From CALMZN01 sp964443785 (GTDB lineage: Bacteria; Patescibacteriota; Patescibacteriia; UBA1558; GWA2-36-10), in assembly GCA_964443785.1 (NCBI GenBank), contig CAYUER010000019.1, forward strand, positions 1 to 15,738: DNA of 15,738 nucleotides, in the 5' to 3' direction. Shown here piece by piece: positions 1 to 8,815 of this stretch. The notes under the pieces were generated by a model, which was not told where the DNA came from, did no database searches, and saw only the letters and a program-made list of their open reading frames with translations. The stretch's first letter is position 1. Each line of letters starts with the position of its first letter. The translations under genes and the position numbers were made by a program.

Positions 1-3000
1 CAGGAGCCGAGGTGTCATTGCTACCATCTCCCCAATCAATCACAATATTTTTAATCGGCATGTGATCAGGATGAGCGTAATAATAAAATTTGAGAGCCGC
101 AAAGATTGAATTTTTACCAGACAATCTTTTGTTCTGCAAATCATTGATAGTAATACCTTCGCTCACTGCACTCGAGCCATCACTACAAATCTGATTACCA
201 CAAACCTGCAAAATCACTGGATCAAAATCTTGACCAGCTTGAGTATTTTGAGCGCTAGTAGTCACAGCACTACCCGTATAAATATCATTACCTTGGTAGT
301 TGGCATCGCCGTTTGGCAAATAACTCTTGGTAGTGGCATCCCAGCGTAGATTGTAAGCCCGATAAAATAGATAGGCTAATTGCTGATGAGCTGCATTGAG
401 ACCATCTGTCTCAGCCGCATAAAAAGTCACAGCTGACAAAGGCGAGAAAATACTAGCTGTCACTGGCACGCGGACATTGACGACATCGTTGGCCAAGAAG
501 CCCAAGGCTGAGCCAAAATGAGAAAACTTCACATTTTCACCAGTGATATTACTAAAATTAACATTGGCATTTTGGATAAAGCCAGATTTGTAATAATAAG
601 ATAGCCAAGTATTAGAGGCTGGATAATTATTACGCGAGCCATTTTCATTGCGCCACCAGATATCTGTCCTGACCCAAGATTTATCACCATTAGGATCAAG
701 CTGGGTCACTATTTGACACTGCTGATAGCACTCAGCGCCAGTGCATTGAGTACCATCAGTTTTGTAGGTAAATGTCCTGGTACAATAAGGATTAATAGCT
801 GAGCACAAACTGACATCGCTCAAACCAACGTCTTCAGAACAACTACTACCCGTAATCACACTAGATTCCAAGCAACCCTCCGAAGTTGGATTTTCAATCA
901 CATACCCTCTGCTATTGATATTAAATGCGCCAATCGCCGCATTGGCCAGACCAACACTAATACCTGATTTTAATTTTATACCATAGACATTAGTGAAACC
1001 ATTATCACTAGAAGAGTCGACCCTTACTCTATTAAATAAATAGGACAAACAACGAGTGACTGAGTAAACATGAGTCACACCATCGTAAGTAGCCGAACCA
1101 TAATTAATTTGACCATAATCAGAGCACCAATACAAACCATCAGTATGACTAGAAGCCGCACCACCAACACTGTCTACACATTCTCTAAATTTACAAGCAT
1201 AATATTCACTGACTGGTAGCCCAGAGCAACTCCGAACAAGTATACTAGAATAATCCGTATCAGCAGCCAGACAACTCTGCCCCTTTGTAGGAGGGCTACA
1301 ATTAGTGTCACAATCGCTCAAAAGAACTGGGTGCAAATAGTAATTATAAGCCAAAGGATTACAATAGCGAGGCAAGACTGAATGATAATTTTTAGATGAA
1401 TCACACTGAAGACCGCTATCACAATCATTAGGAGTGTCATCGGGGCCAGTATTACCAACTGCATCACTATCATAACAAGCCTCTGTGTTAGTAGGATCAC
1501 TAGGTGATGTCTGCCATTTATCCCCTATCCATATCCTACCATCGACTGTTTCTTTAAATTGAGAATTTACATCTTCATCAAGATAAAAAACAGAAATTTC
1601 ATCACCAGCTGGTACATCAAAAATTTTATTCAAAGTATTGAGAGTGGTCACTGGGACCTGACTAGTGTTTGCATTAGCTGGCGAAACAAAATCATTTGAT
1701 TTAAATCGCGCATCATCATATTTCACATCAATATTATCAGCTAAACCATTTTTTTCTATTCTATCCAGGCCAATACCATTGGGAAAGCCCTCGTTTGTCG
1801 GATAGTCATCAACCGTGCCAAAGGCTGGCACAAAAGTATAAGACTCTTCTTTTAAAAATCCATAGGAAACTATTGAACTATTACTAGATAAACTAGAAGC
1901 CTTAATCTGCGAACCAATTGGTACTATCGCCAAAGCATTACAGGAATCAGGAGTAGTAGGTGAGCTAGCTACGCAGTACACTCTTTCATTATAAGTCAAA
2001 AAAGGCGTAGTGACTGAGCAAAACAAAGCATCACGACCAGCTGGTTCGTAATAGCCCGCTTCACGATAATTATCAAACAAGGAGCTAGCCCCGGCAATTT
2101 GATCAGCTGGATACCACTGGTTACAATAGTTTGTACCATTAGTATCATTGATGACCTTAGTACTCGCGTCATACTCTAGACAAATACCTGGCCAATTGGC
2201 AATAGTTTCGGCTTTGACCTTTTTACTGCAAGAGCCGTCATTACGCGAGCTGCCGTCAGTATTATAAGTATCACACAAATTATTGTGAGCATTACCAGCA
2301 CTGTCGACACAGTCAACATTACCATCGGTATTACCAGAGCTACAGATGCCATTGGGGCTTGGTAAATTGTTTGGATAGTAGCGCACCTCTCCTCCGCTGC
2401 CATAAGTCACTTTGACATAGGTAGTTTCACAACCATTGGGAGTAGCAGTGATCGGATCAGTCTGATCTACTTCGCACATATTCGCCCCAGCGTAGGCCTG
2501 CAATCTATCGAGACGACCCTGATCAGGTGAGATAGAAGAAGGAAATGGTGAGTCTACCTGAGCATAGCCTCTAGTCTCTACACCAAAGGTATCTTGAGTA
2601 TTAGCTATAGGATTGACCAGACAGCGTCCACTACGACAAATACCGCTAAATTGCTCACCATCAATAATAGTAGAACAAGTTGAGCCAGCACAAGTGCCAG
2701 CATCATAAACTAGCTGAGGATTTGGCACTGTAGCTGAACCAATATTAGCTACCGTCAGCAGTGGCAAAGGCAACATATTTGGTATAGAGTACCCAGTATA
2801 ATCATTGTCACCAAATTGAATACGATCATTGGCCCCAGTAGCACGATCTTGATAGTTGGCCACTGTCAGGGCTTCTTCTTCAGCACTAGCCCACTCCGCA
2901 CACTTGGTGACATTGTTACTACTATCATACTTAGTACAAAGACCCATGTCAGAGCACACAACTTTGTATTTATTATTATCCTTGTCCCAGACCACTGATG

Positions 3001-6000
3001 AAGATCGACAAGCTAGCCATTGACCACACTGACGATCTTTAGCAACTTTTAACAACACATTGGAATCTAGATTACAAGTAGCCGGATCAGTCACTGGATC
3101 ACAAGTGACTGGACTGACGGCTGATGCTTTGGATAGATTGAGAGCATAGCTTTGAGCTGTGTCATAGCTGACATTCAAGACACTATGATCACCGTTCCAA
3201 TTATTAGCTTCTTTAAATAAGACACAGCCATTATTTTGGTTGACCTGTCCAGCACAACTCGCTTTATCTATCTTGCTGTTATTATAATAATAGTAAGCCT
3301 GACAATCTGGAGCCTTGTAGGTGCCGCCAGCTGCTCGACACTCTCTTTCATTTTTCATCGAGGTGCAATCCGCCGTCACAGCACAACCAGTGCAAGTACC
3401 GACGCTATTACAATTGAGTGGATCAGATGGGTCATAAAAAGCTGTGCACAAATTTTTATCAGCTGGACAAGTAGCAACATTTTGCTGTAGTTCAAAATCA
3501 GTAGCATCGTAGTCATTATCTGTATCGAGACAACCTAACGGCAAGGGATCTTTCAGATTGGCTGTTTTGAACCAGCCACTGACGACATTACCAGCTACCA
3601 AAACATTGGCTTGATAAGTACAAGTATCACTGCCTGGATCTTTGAAATAATAAGATCCTTTATCAGAAGCGTAAGCTTCACAATTCAAATCATCATTGAA
3701 ACACAAAGAAGCAGAATATTGATCAGGGTCATTGATCTTGTAGACTGTCGGTAGATATTCTGGATTGGTCCTATCTGGCAAGCCCAAAGCCTGACAACCC
3801 TGATAAGTAGCTGAACAATATTTACTACTATCTGGTACTAGGTAAGTGATATTATCAGCTGGCACCGTCACACTAGAGAAGTCCCCAGTATTGAATGTCT
3901 CAGCAAAAGGATTGTCAGAATTGTGTGTATCAATAGCTGCCATACAGCCAATAGCCTCGACTCGACAGAGATTCTGGAAAGATTTTAGATTGTATTGTCT
4001 GCGATTAGTGTCGGTATAAGCCTGACAACCAAGATGATAGCCAGTATAGGGACTATCGCAAGATGCGGGAGTTTCCCAAGAATTTCTCACTACATAGATA
4101 TTACTAGCTACTTCTTTGAAGACAATATTATCTACAAAGACATCAGCATCTTCACCGGCAGCATTGCGAGTAGTGACAACTAATAATTTAGCCTGATCAA
4201 AATCATAGGTTGATAGCTGGCTTTCGGTCAAAGTCAGATTGTGAGTAATGGTATAGTATTGCCAAATATTACCCGGCGTATTATTCAGAGAGCTGTCTGT
4301 ATCAAGGCTAATCCTCAGCAACAAATCTGGATTGCCAGCGGTTTTGTGTGGCACTGATAGGTTCCAATAGACACTACCCAAAGAATAAGATGATTTCATC
4401 CACCATGATAGTTTGTATTGTTTTTTATTTTGCACTGCCCCGATCGGCACGCTAGCTGAACTGATGATAGAACCATCAATTTTCAACGAATGACCGTTTC
4501 TCTCCAAGGATTCACTCGACAAACTCAAAATAGTACTACCGCCAGCTTGCCATGGAGTATAAGCAGCTCGCTCAAAGTCATCGCTAAAAATATTACGAAC
4601 ATTATTAGCATTGTTGCCATAATAAGCGCGACAACCATTTTGCGCAGCTGTACATTTGGTGCTCTGTGCTGGGATAGCTCGATAAATTTGAGAATTAGCT
4701 GTACGACGATAATCATGACAATCATCACTAGCAAAAATCACCCGATCTTGGAGACGATAAAAACTATTGCCGCTTGGATCAAAGAACTGACGACAATTGG
4801 CATCGACATTAGGATCATCAAGTAAGGTATCAGTCTCTGGTCCGCAAGCCGCAACACTTACTCCTGTTCCATTATCATTACAAGTATTTTGACCAGGTAA
4901 GATATTAGTACACGGAGCAACACCGGTAGCTGATGGGACATTGCTTTCTAGAGCTTTCCAAGCCCTGATCTGATAGCCAGCCACATCTGAGCCTTCCCAA
5001 GTGATGTAGTCCGCACCTAGATTGGCGGCTACACATTGCCTGAGATAGGTGTAATATTCTCTACCCTCTCCTCCTTGAGCTGCTGCATCGACATTGGTAA
5101 ATTCTTCACAACCAACTGCTGTCGCTGGACAACTGTCAGCCGTGCTCGGTATAAAATTAAAATAATTATAAGAAGCATTGGCGTTTTCTACTAAATCAAA
5201 ATGGTCTGGTGCCTCTGCAAAAGTAGCATAGCCTACGCACTCATTGGGACAGAGATCGCTCTGGCCAACTACAGCTGGTATCATAGCGTCACCATTGACC
5301 GGAGTGTAGCCTTGGCAACCAACTTCTTGGGCAGTACACATAAAACGATTGCCATTCATATTGACAGTACTACCAACACCATAAGCACTATAAGTAGAAT
5401 TACCTTTATCTTTAGTGCTAATCATTTCAATTTTGATATCATCAAACCAAGTCACATGATTTGGACTAGCTACCACATGCAAACGGGCCTGTCCAATGGC
5501 CACATCGTTGGTAGTAAAAGTACAAGTACCTCTAGTCATTGAACCATCAGCTGGCAAATTTCTAATATACAAATTAGCATGGTTGGCTGGTATATTGGTA
5601 GTAGTATCCAAAAATGTAGAGCAATCATCAGATCCAGGACTGGCAATATACACTGGCTTACTAGCACTGCTATTATTACAATTACCAATAGTGTCGCACA
5701 ACAACATAGTCACTCGCCCATAAGAATCATTAATAGCCAAGTCATGTCTAGCCGCTGAAGCAGAAATCCTATAAGTAGTATTTGGTAGCAAATTAACTAA
5801 TTGATAAATAGACTCTGTGCCGGCCACTTGACCAGCTCCCCAAGGATAACCATTGGCTAATTTATCACCATCATAAGCAAAGCCATCACTGTCGGCGCTG
5901 CCTGCTATCCAAGCATCTGGTCGACCATTAGGAAAAGCCGCGCTAGTATCTTGATCAATATTATCAAAACTACCATTTGGTACCAAATTTGTACCAGTGT

Positions 6001-8002
6001 CGGCGGCCATGACAATAAACTCCGAGCAGCCAGCCATATCAGAGGGACAAGTAGCTGACTTATTATTCAAAAACAAGTCATTGTCATCGCTAGCAATATC
6101 TTGCAAGACCCAGTCAGAGTCATTGTTTTTTTCTTGAGAATAGCGCTTGCAACCCACTTGATCACCAGAGCAATAGTCCAAAGACTGTTCTAGATAAGAA
6201 GCTGTTGGTAAGATGTCATTTTGAAAAGTCAAACAACCAGAATAAATATCACCGTCTTTGCACTCATCACCAGTAAAGCGCCAGACATTTTCTGTCTTGG
6301 TGCAGTAGCCATATTCACCAGAGAGACAATTGCCATTGGCATCCTCGTGCAGACAAGTTTTGACATCAGCACAATATTGCTGCCTGTTGCTCGTATCTGG
6401 AGATTCCAAAATCGGTGAATAAACATAAGCATTGCACAAAGCAGCCGGTGCTTTCAAAATCCAATAAGGGTCTACCAGGTGATAAAAAGGATTGTTTTCG
6501 CCAGTTGCCAGTGGCGCAACCTTACATTTGCCAGTATCTTCTTCAAAGCAATCAATCGCCTGCTGGAGAGTGACTGGCTTATCCACTGGACTACGCAAAG
6601 CCGCTAGCTCCCAACCCACTGGGATGACATTGGCTTTTCTGAGCTTGACTAAATTGCTGTAGCACAAAGCGCTCTTGTAGCATTCTTTGTTGGCGTTGCG
6701 CAAGCTATCATCCACGCCAATCAAAGGCAAATCACCGCTGATCAAGCCCTGATCAATGGCGTCTTGCAAAGTAGTGCGACTACTGACCGCCTGTAGGAAA
6801 GCGCTAGACATCACACAATTATCAGGTGTTCTAAATTCCGTATCCTCTGGACAGATGGAGTATTCTTCCAAAATATTATAGGACTCCAAAATATTTGGTT
6901 CTATTTTATCAAAACCAATAATCAAACCCTCATTAGATTTATTAACATTAGCCCCACCCCTCAATTGAGCTAAAAGATTTGCCCTTAAATTTGAATTATT
7001 AGAATTATTAAAAATATTTGAACAACCTCCATTGAGTAGAGAGCACATGCCATCCTGAATCCACCTGTGCATCAACTTAGAAGTAAAAGTGTTAACAAAA
7101 ATATTACCAGCTGTTTTCATGATTTGACCAATCACACTAAGTTCCTTACTCAACCCACTGGTAGCAATCTTTGTTACTTCAGTATCAGCAGTAGCCTTAA
7201 TCACAGCTTCCGTCATATTCATCACATCAGAGCAACTATTAATCTGCTCTTCTGTGATAGGTGTATGATTAGACAAATAACCGCTACATTGAGCAATTAA
7301 AGATTTTTTAGCCTCTACCGCATCCTGCTCAGCTTTTCTAGCAGCAGCATCTAATTTAGCAAAAACACCGAGGTCAGTTTGCTCTAGCGAAAAACCATTA
7401 GCAAAAAAATCTTCCAAATTTTTAGTGCCACCCCTAGTATCGAGCTGAACCTTGATCAAATCAGCTGTAAAATTATCACCAAATTTAGCCCACTCATTTT
7501 GCACCTTACGCCAATCACAAGTAGGTCTAGGTGGAGCCTTACTATCAATCAATGATAAAGTCAAAGATAGCTTGACTGATAGAGAAGGATCGCAAAGATT
7601 AAAACCTAAATCTTCAAAACTATTTTTACTGAGCTGTCCAATAAATTCACCCAAGGCCGCATCCCTAGCTGTATCCAAACTCTTGTTAAAACTCTCCCTC
7701 TCAAATAAAGGAGTTTTACCAGGTCCGCCAGTAGCTAGATTGTTAGCCATATCATAAGCTAATTTGTTCATAAAAGTAGTCAAAGTCTGGTTGATAATCT
7801 GCGTAGTCAGGGCACCCTTAGCTCTATCTAAAACTAAATTAATTCTCTGCCAAATAGTGTTCCTGGTTTGTGGAATATCATTTACTATATTTGCCATTAT
7901 CATACCAACAAACTGGGCCCTCGAAGGCAATGCAGTTAAGATCATGGACGCCACAAGCAATGTAGCAATACTAGCTAATACTAATTTTTTGTAACCCCTC
8001 AT
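1..8002 (-). CDS. Giant Cys-rich secreted multidomain surface protein (3' end cut by window edge)
   Basis: The frame is open from the ATG at 8002 to base 1 with no stop, giving at least 2667 residues; the C-terminus lies outside the window. Residues 1-29 are a classic signal peptide: RGYKK, a hydrophobic core over residues 7-25, then PSRA before Q30. The mature protein is therefore exported. Residues about 30-600 form a partly helical N-terminal region of unknown type that includes the segment VIPVGWELAA. From residue 611 to 1522 there are about ten C-x5-G-C-x2-[YF]-type motifs. Two regions resembling carbohydrate-binding jelly rolls sit among them (about 672-860 and 1137-1297). The later part is also Cys-rich, with CGNQIC at 2601-2606 and a PKD-like IDWGDGS around 2655-2661. 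The product is rich in Asn, Ser, Thr, Tyr and Asp, as in surface adhesins. It starts 26 bp after the Ca-binding membrane protein gene, with no obvious Shine-Dalgarno sequence, so it is probably co-transcribed with that gene. I do not recognise a named family. An adhesion or cell-envelope role is inference. Confidence 0.9.
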   Translation of the reverse strand, partial: MRGYKKLVLASIATLLVASMILTALPSRAQFVGMIMANIVNDIPQTRNTIWQRINLVLDRAKGALTTQIINQTLTTFMNKLAYDMANNLATGGPGKTPLFERESFNKSLDTARDAALGEFIGQLSKNSFEDLGFNLCDPSLSVKLSLTLSLIDSKAPPRPTCDWRKVQNEWAKFGDNFTADLIKVQLDTRGGTKNLEDFFANGFSLEQTDLGVFAKLDAAARKAEQDAVEAKKSLIAQCSGYLSNHTPITEEQINSCSDVMNMTEAVIKATADTEVTKIATSGLSKELSVIGQIMKTAGNIFVNTFTSKLMHRWIQDGMCSLLNGGCSNIFNNSNNSNLRANLLAQLRGGANVNKSNEGLIIGFDKIEPNILESYNILEEYSICPEDTEFRTPDNCVMSSAFLQAVSSRTTLQDAIDQGLISGDLPLIGVDDSLRNANKECYKSALCYSNLVKLRKANVIPVGWELAALRSPVDKPVTLQQAIDCFEEDTGKCKVAPLATGENNPFYHLVDPYWILKAPAALCNAYVYSPILESPDTSNRQQYCADVKTCLHEDANGNCLSGEYGYCTKTENVWRFTGDECKDGDIYSGCLTFQNDILPTASYLEQSLDYCSGDQVGCKRYSQEKNNDSDWVLQDIASDDNDLFLNNKSATCPSDMAGCSEFIVMAADTGTNLVPNGSFDNIDQDTSAAFPNGRPDAWIAGSADSDGFAYDGDKLANGYPWGAGQVAGTESIYQLVNLLPNTTYRISASAARHDLAINDSYGRVTMLLCDTIGNCNNSSASKPVYIASPGSDDCSTFLDTTTNIPANHANLYIRNLPADGSMTRGTCTFTTNDVAIGQARLHVVASPNHVTWFDDIKIEMISTKDKGNSTYSAYGVGSTVNMNGNRFMCTAQEVGCQGYTPVNGDAMIPAVVGQSDLCPNECVGYATFAEAPDHFDLVENANASYNYFNFIPSTADSCPATAVGCEEFTNVDAAAQGGEGREYYTYLRQCVAANLGADYITWEGSDVAGYQIRAWKALESNVPSATGVAPCTNILPGQNTCNDNGTGVSVAACGPETDTLLDDPNVDANCRQFFDPSGNSFYRLQDRVIFASDDCHDYRRTANSQIYRAIPAQSTKCTAAQNGCRAYYGNNANNVRNIFSDDFERAAYTPWQAGGSTILSLSSESLERNGHSLKIDGSIISSASVPIGAVQNKKQYKLSWWMKSSYSLGSVYWNLSVPHKTAGNPDLLLRISLDTDSSLNNTPGNIWQYYTITHNLTLTESQLSTYDFDQAKLLVVTTRNAAGEDADVFVDNIVFKEVASNIYVVRNSWETPASCDSPYTGYHLGCQAYTDTNRRQYNLKSFQNLCRVEAIGCMAAIDTHNSDNPFAETFNTGDFSSVTVPADNITYLVPDSSKYCSATYQGCQALGLPDRTNPEYLPTVYKINDPDQYSASLCFNDDLNCEAYASDKGSYYFKDPGSDTCTYQANVLVAGNVVSGWFKTANLKDPLPLGCLDTDNDYDATDFELQQNVATCPADKNLCTAFYDPSDPLNCNSVGTCTGCAVTADCTSMKNERECRAAGGTYKAPDCQAYYYYNNSKIDKASCAGQVNQNNGCVLFKEANNWNGDHSVLNVSYDTAQSYALNLSKASAVSPVTCDPVTDPATCNLDSNVLLKVAKDRQCGQWLACRSSSVVWDKDNNKYKVVCSDMGLCTKYDSSNNVTKCAEWASAEEEALTVANYQDRATGANDRIQFGDNDYTGYSIPNMLPLPLLTVANIGSATVPNPQLVYDAGTCAGSTCSTIIDGEQFSGICRSGRCLVNPIANTQDTFGVETRGYAQVDSPFPSSISPDQGRLDRLQAYAGANMCEVDQTDPITATPNGCETTYVKVTYGSGGEVRYYPNNLPSPNGICSSGNTDGNVDCVDSAGNAHNNLCDTYNTDGSSRNDGSCSKKVKAETIANWPGICLEYDASTKVINDTNGTNYCNQWYPADQIAGASSLFDNYREAGYYEPAGRDALFCSVTTPFLTYNERVYCVASSPTTPDSCNALAIVPIGSQIKASSLSSNSSIVSYGFLKEESYTFVPAFGTVDDYPTNEGFPNGIGLDRIEKNGLADNIDVKYDDARFKSNDFVSPANANTSQVPVTTLNTLNKIFDVPAGDEISVFYLDEDVNSQFKETVDGRIWIGDKWQTSPSDPTNTEACYDSDAVGNTGPDDTPNDCDSGLQCDSSKNYHSVLPRYCNPLAYNYYLHPVLLSDCDTNCSPPTKGQSCLAADTDYSSILVRSCSGLPVSEYYACKFRECVDSVGGAASSHTDGLYWCSDYGQINYGSATYDGVTHVYSVTRCLSYLFNRVRVDSSSDNGFTNVYGIKLKSGISVGLANAAIGAFNINSRGYVIENPTSEGCLESSVITGSSCSEDVGLSDVSLCSAINPYCTRTFTYKTDGTQCTGAECYQQCQIVTQLDPNGDKSWVRTDIWWRNENGSRNNYPASNTWLSYYYKSGFIQNANVNFSNITGENVKFSHFGSALGFLANDVVNVRVPVTASIFSPLSAVTFYAAETDGLNAAHQQLAYLFYRAYNLRWDATTKSYLPNGDANYQGNDIYTGSAVTTSAQNTQAGQDFDPVILQVCGNQICSDGSSAVSEGITINDLQNKRLSGKNSIFAALKFYYYAHPDHMPIKNIVIDWGDGSNDTSAP
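4112..4594 (-). other. Carbohydrate-binding/jelly-roll-like region 2 of the giant protein (about residues 1137-1297)
   Basis: The region starts NIFSDDFERAAYTPWQAGG and continues with SLERNGHSLKIDG, then a KKQYKLSWWMKSS strand. It ends DADVFVDNIVFKE. This order (opening [DN]-x-F-E, middle Y-x-[LF]-x-[WF], closing V-x-[VI]-D-[ND]-[IV]) matches the layout of CBM-like beta sandwiches. It is clearly diverged from region 1. The function is inference. Confidence 0.5.
5423..5989 (-). other. Carbohydrate-binding/jelly-roll-like region 1 of the giant protein (about residues 672-860)
   Basis: The region opens with NLVPNGSFDN and then GRPDAWIAG, the usual opening of CBM4/9-like and related beta-sandwich domains (N-x-NGSFE ... 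P-x-x-W). It continues with a SIYQLVNLLPNTTYRISASA segment typical of their middle strands. It closes with VTWFDDIKIEM, the usual final strand of such domains. The assignment is by motif and length only; ligand binding is not shown. Confidence 0.55.
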
Positions 8003-8028
8003 AGAGTTATAGAATATTATTGATTATT

Positions 8029-8808
8029 TTATTTTTTTAACAAATTGTCTCTTAATTCAATCAGCTCTTGGACTGACATTTTTTTGATCTGCTCAGGATC
8101 AGCGCCAGGCTGGACCAATAAAAAATTGCGTACTTGCTCTGGTGTAGTAGTGCTAGTCCAAGCCTCCGAGTCTATAAGCTCGCTCTCGGAGATGGCGTCA
8201 AAAATACTGATCAAATCATCGTCAGTCAATTTACTCAAATCTTCAGCAGTCATGCCATTGTCTAGGAGAAATTGCCTGAATTCATTGAGGGCAGCCTTTT
8301 GCAAGGTCAAATCAGTATTGATAGAACTATCTTGTAAGATATCTGAAAGCTTGTTTTCTGGAGTGATCAATTGCAACAAGCTACAATCCTCTCCCTGCGG
8401 ACAGAGAGCATCGCCACCTTGCTTGATCTCATCAGCATCAGAAAATCCATCACTGTCAGTGTCTTCCAAAAAAATACTAGTGTGTGTCTGGTAGAGCTCT
8501 GTAAAATCAGATAAGCCGTCTCTATCAGTGTCTTTATTTTTGAGCTCAGCCAAAGATACCTCTGTAGGCTGATTGGCATCAAGCTCCTTTTGGATGTAGT
8601 CAGGTATTTTGTAGCCTACACTGTCTTTGACATTGTCATACCAATATTTGACAATAAACAAAAACAAAGCGCTAGCAACTAACACCAAAAGAAAAATCAG
8701 ACCTTTTTTGGGACGCGAACGAGAAAAATAATGCTCCTCTGAACTGTTGATCAAATCATTGATATCAACATCTTCAGTGGAATCAACACGATACAATTTT
8801 TTGGCCAT
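8029..8808 (-). CDS. Single-pass membrane protein with thrombospondin type 3-like Ca-binding repeats
   Basis: This 259-residue protein has a cytoplasmic-looking, charged N-terminus with RSRPKK at 30-35. One membrane helix follows at about 36-54, and the rest is probably outside the cell. Two adjacent calcium-loop repeats are visible: DTDRDGLSDFTE (residues 93-104) and DTDSDGFSDADE (116-127). Their regular Asp positions match thrombospondin type 3 or EF-hand-like loops. C136 and C142 could form a small disulfide. The acidic C-terminal half is probably helical and contains two related segments, MTAEDLSKLTDDDL (186-199) and MSVQELIELRDNL (244-256). The ATG is preceded by an AAAGG Shine-Dalgarno sequence 7 bases away. 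The gene lies 26 bp upstream of the giant secreted-protein gene on the same strand with no terminator between them. The two are therefore probably one transcript, and their products may interact at the surface, possibly in a calcium-dependent way. No enzyme motif is seen. Confidence 0.85.
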   Translation of the reverse strand: MAKKLYRVDSTEDVDINDLINSSEEHYFSRSRPKKGLIFLLVLVASALFLFIVKYWYDNVKDSVGYKIPDYIQKELDANQPTEVSLAELKNKDTDRDGLSDFTELYQTHTSIFLEDTDSDGFSDADEIKQGGDALCPQGEDCSLLQLITPENKLSDILQDSSINTDLTLQKAALNEFRQFLLDNGMTAEDLSKLTDDDLISIFDAISESELIDSEAWTSTTTPEQVRNFLLVQPGADPEQIKKMSVQELIELRDNLLKK

Positions 8809-8815
8809 TTATTCG

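Larger units (their letters stand above)
3437..6172 (-). repeat. Degenerate C-x5-G-C-x2-[YF] motif array within the giant protein
   Basis: Within the giant protein a short Cys motif recurs, read directly from the translation. Clear copies start at Cys 611 (CSGDQVGCKRY), 652 (CPSDMAGCSEF), 889 (CTAQEVGCQGY), 958 (CPATAVGCEEF) and 1117 (CTAAQNGCRAY). Further copies, some lacking the final aromatic residue, start at 1346 (CRVEAIGCMAA) and 1396 (CSATYQGCQAL). Variants start at 1315 (x10 spacing), 1434 (CFNDDLNCEAY) and 1512 (CPADKNLCTAF). Spacing runs from about 30 to 240 residues, and the two longest gaps hold jelly-roll-like regions. The regular Cys pair suggests a small disulfide-bonded module used repeatedly on the outside of the cell. 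It is not a DNA-level tandem repeat. Confidence 0.75.

Noticed and set aside
1..8002. Many short frames on both strands inside the giant gene (for example 4490-4825 plus and 2176-2403 minus)
   Set aside because: They lie in other frames of one continuous 2667-codon frame with a signal peptide and coherent Cys motifs. Their translations are low-complexity, with no start signals.
8045..8494. 149-codon open frame on the plus strand opposite the Ca-binding protein gene
   Set aside because: It is antisense to a protein with clear Ca loops, a Shine-Dalgarno sequence and a promoter. Its own translation shows no family features.
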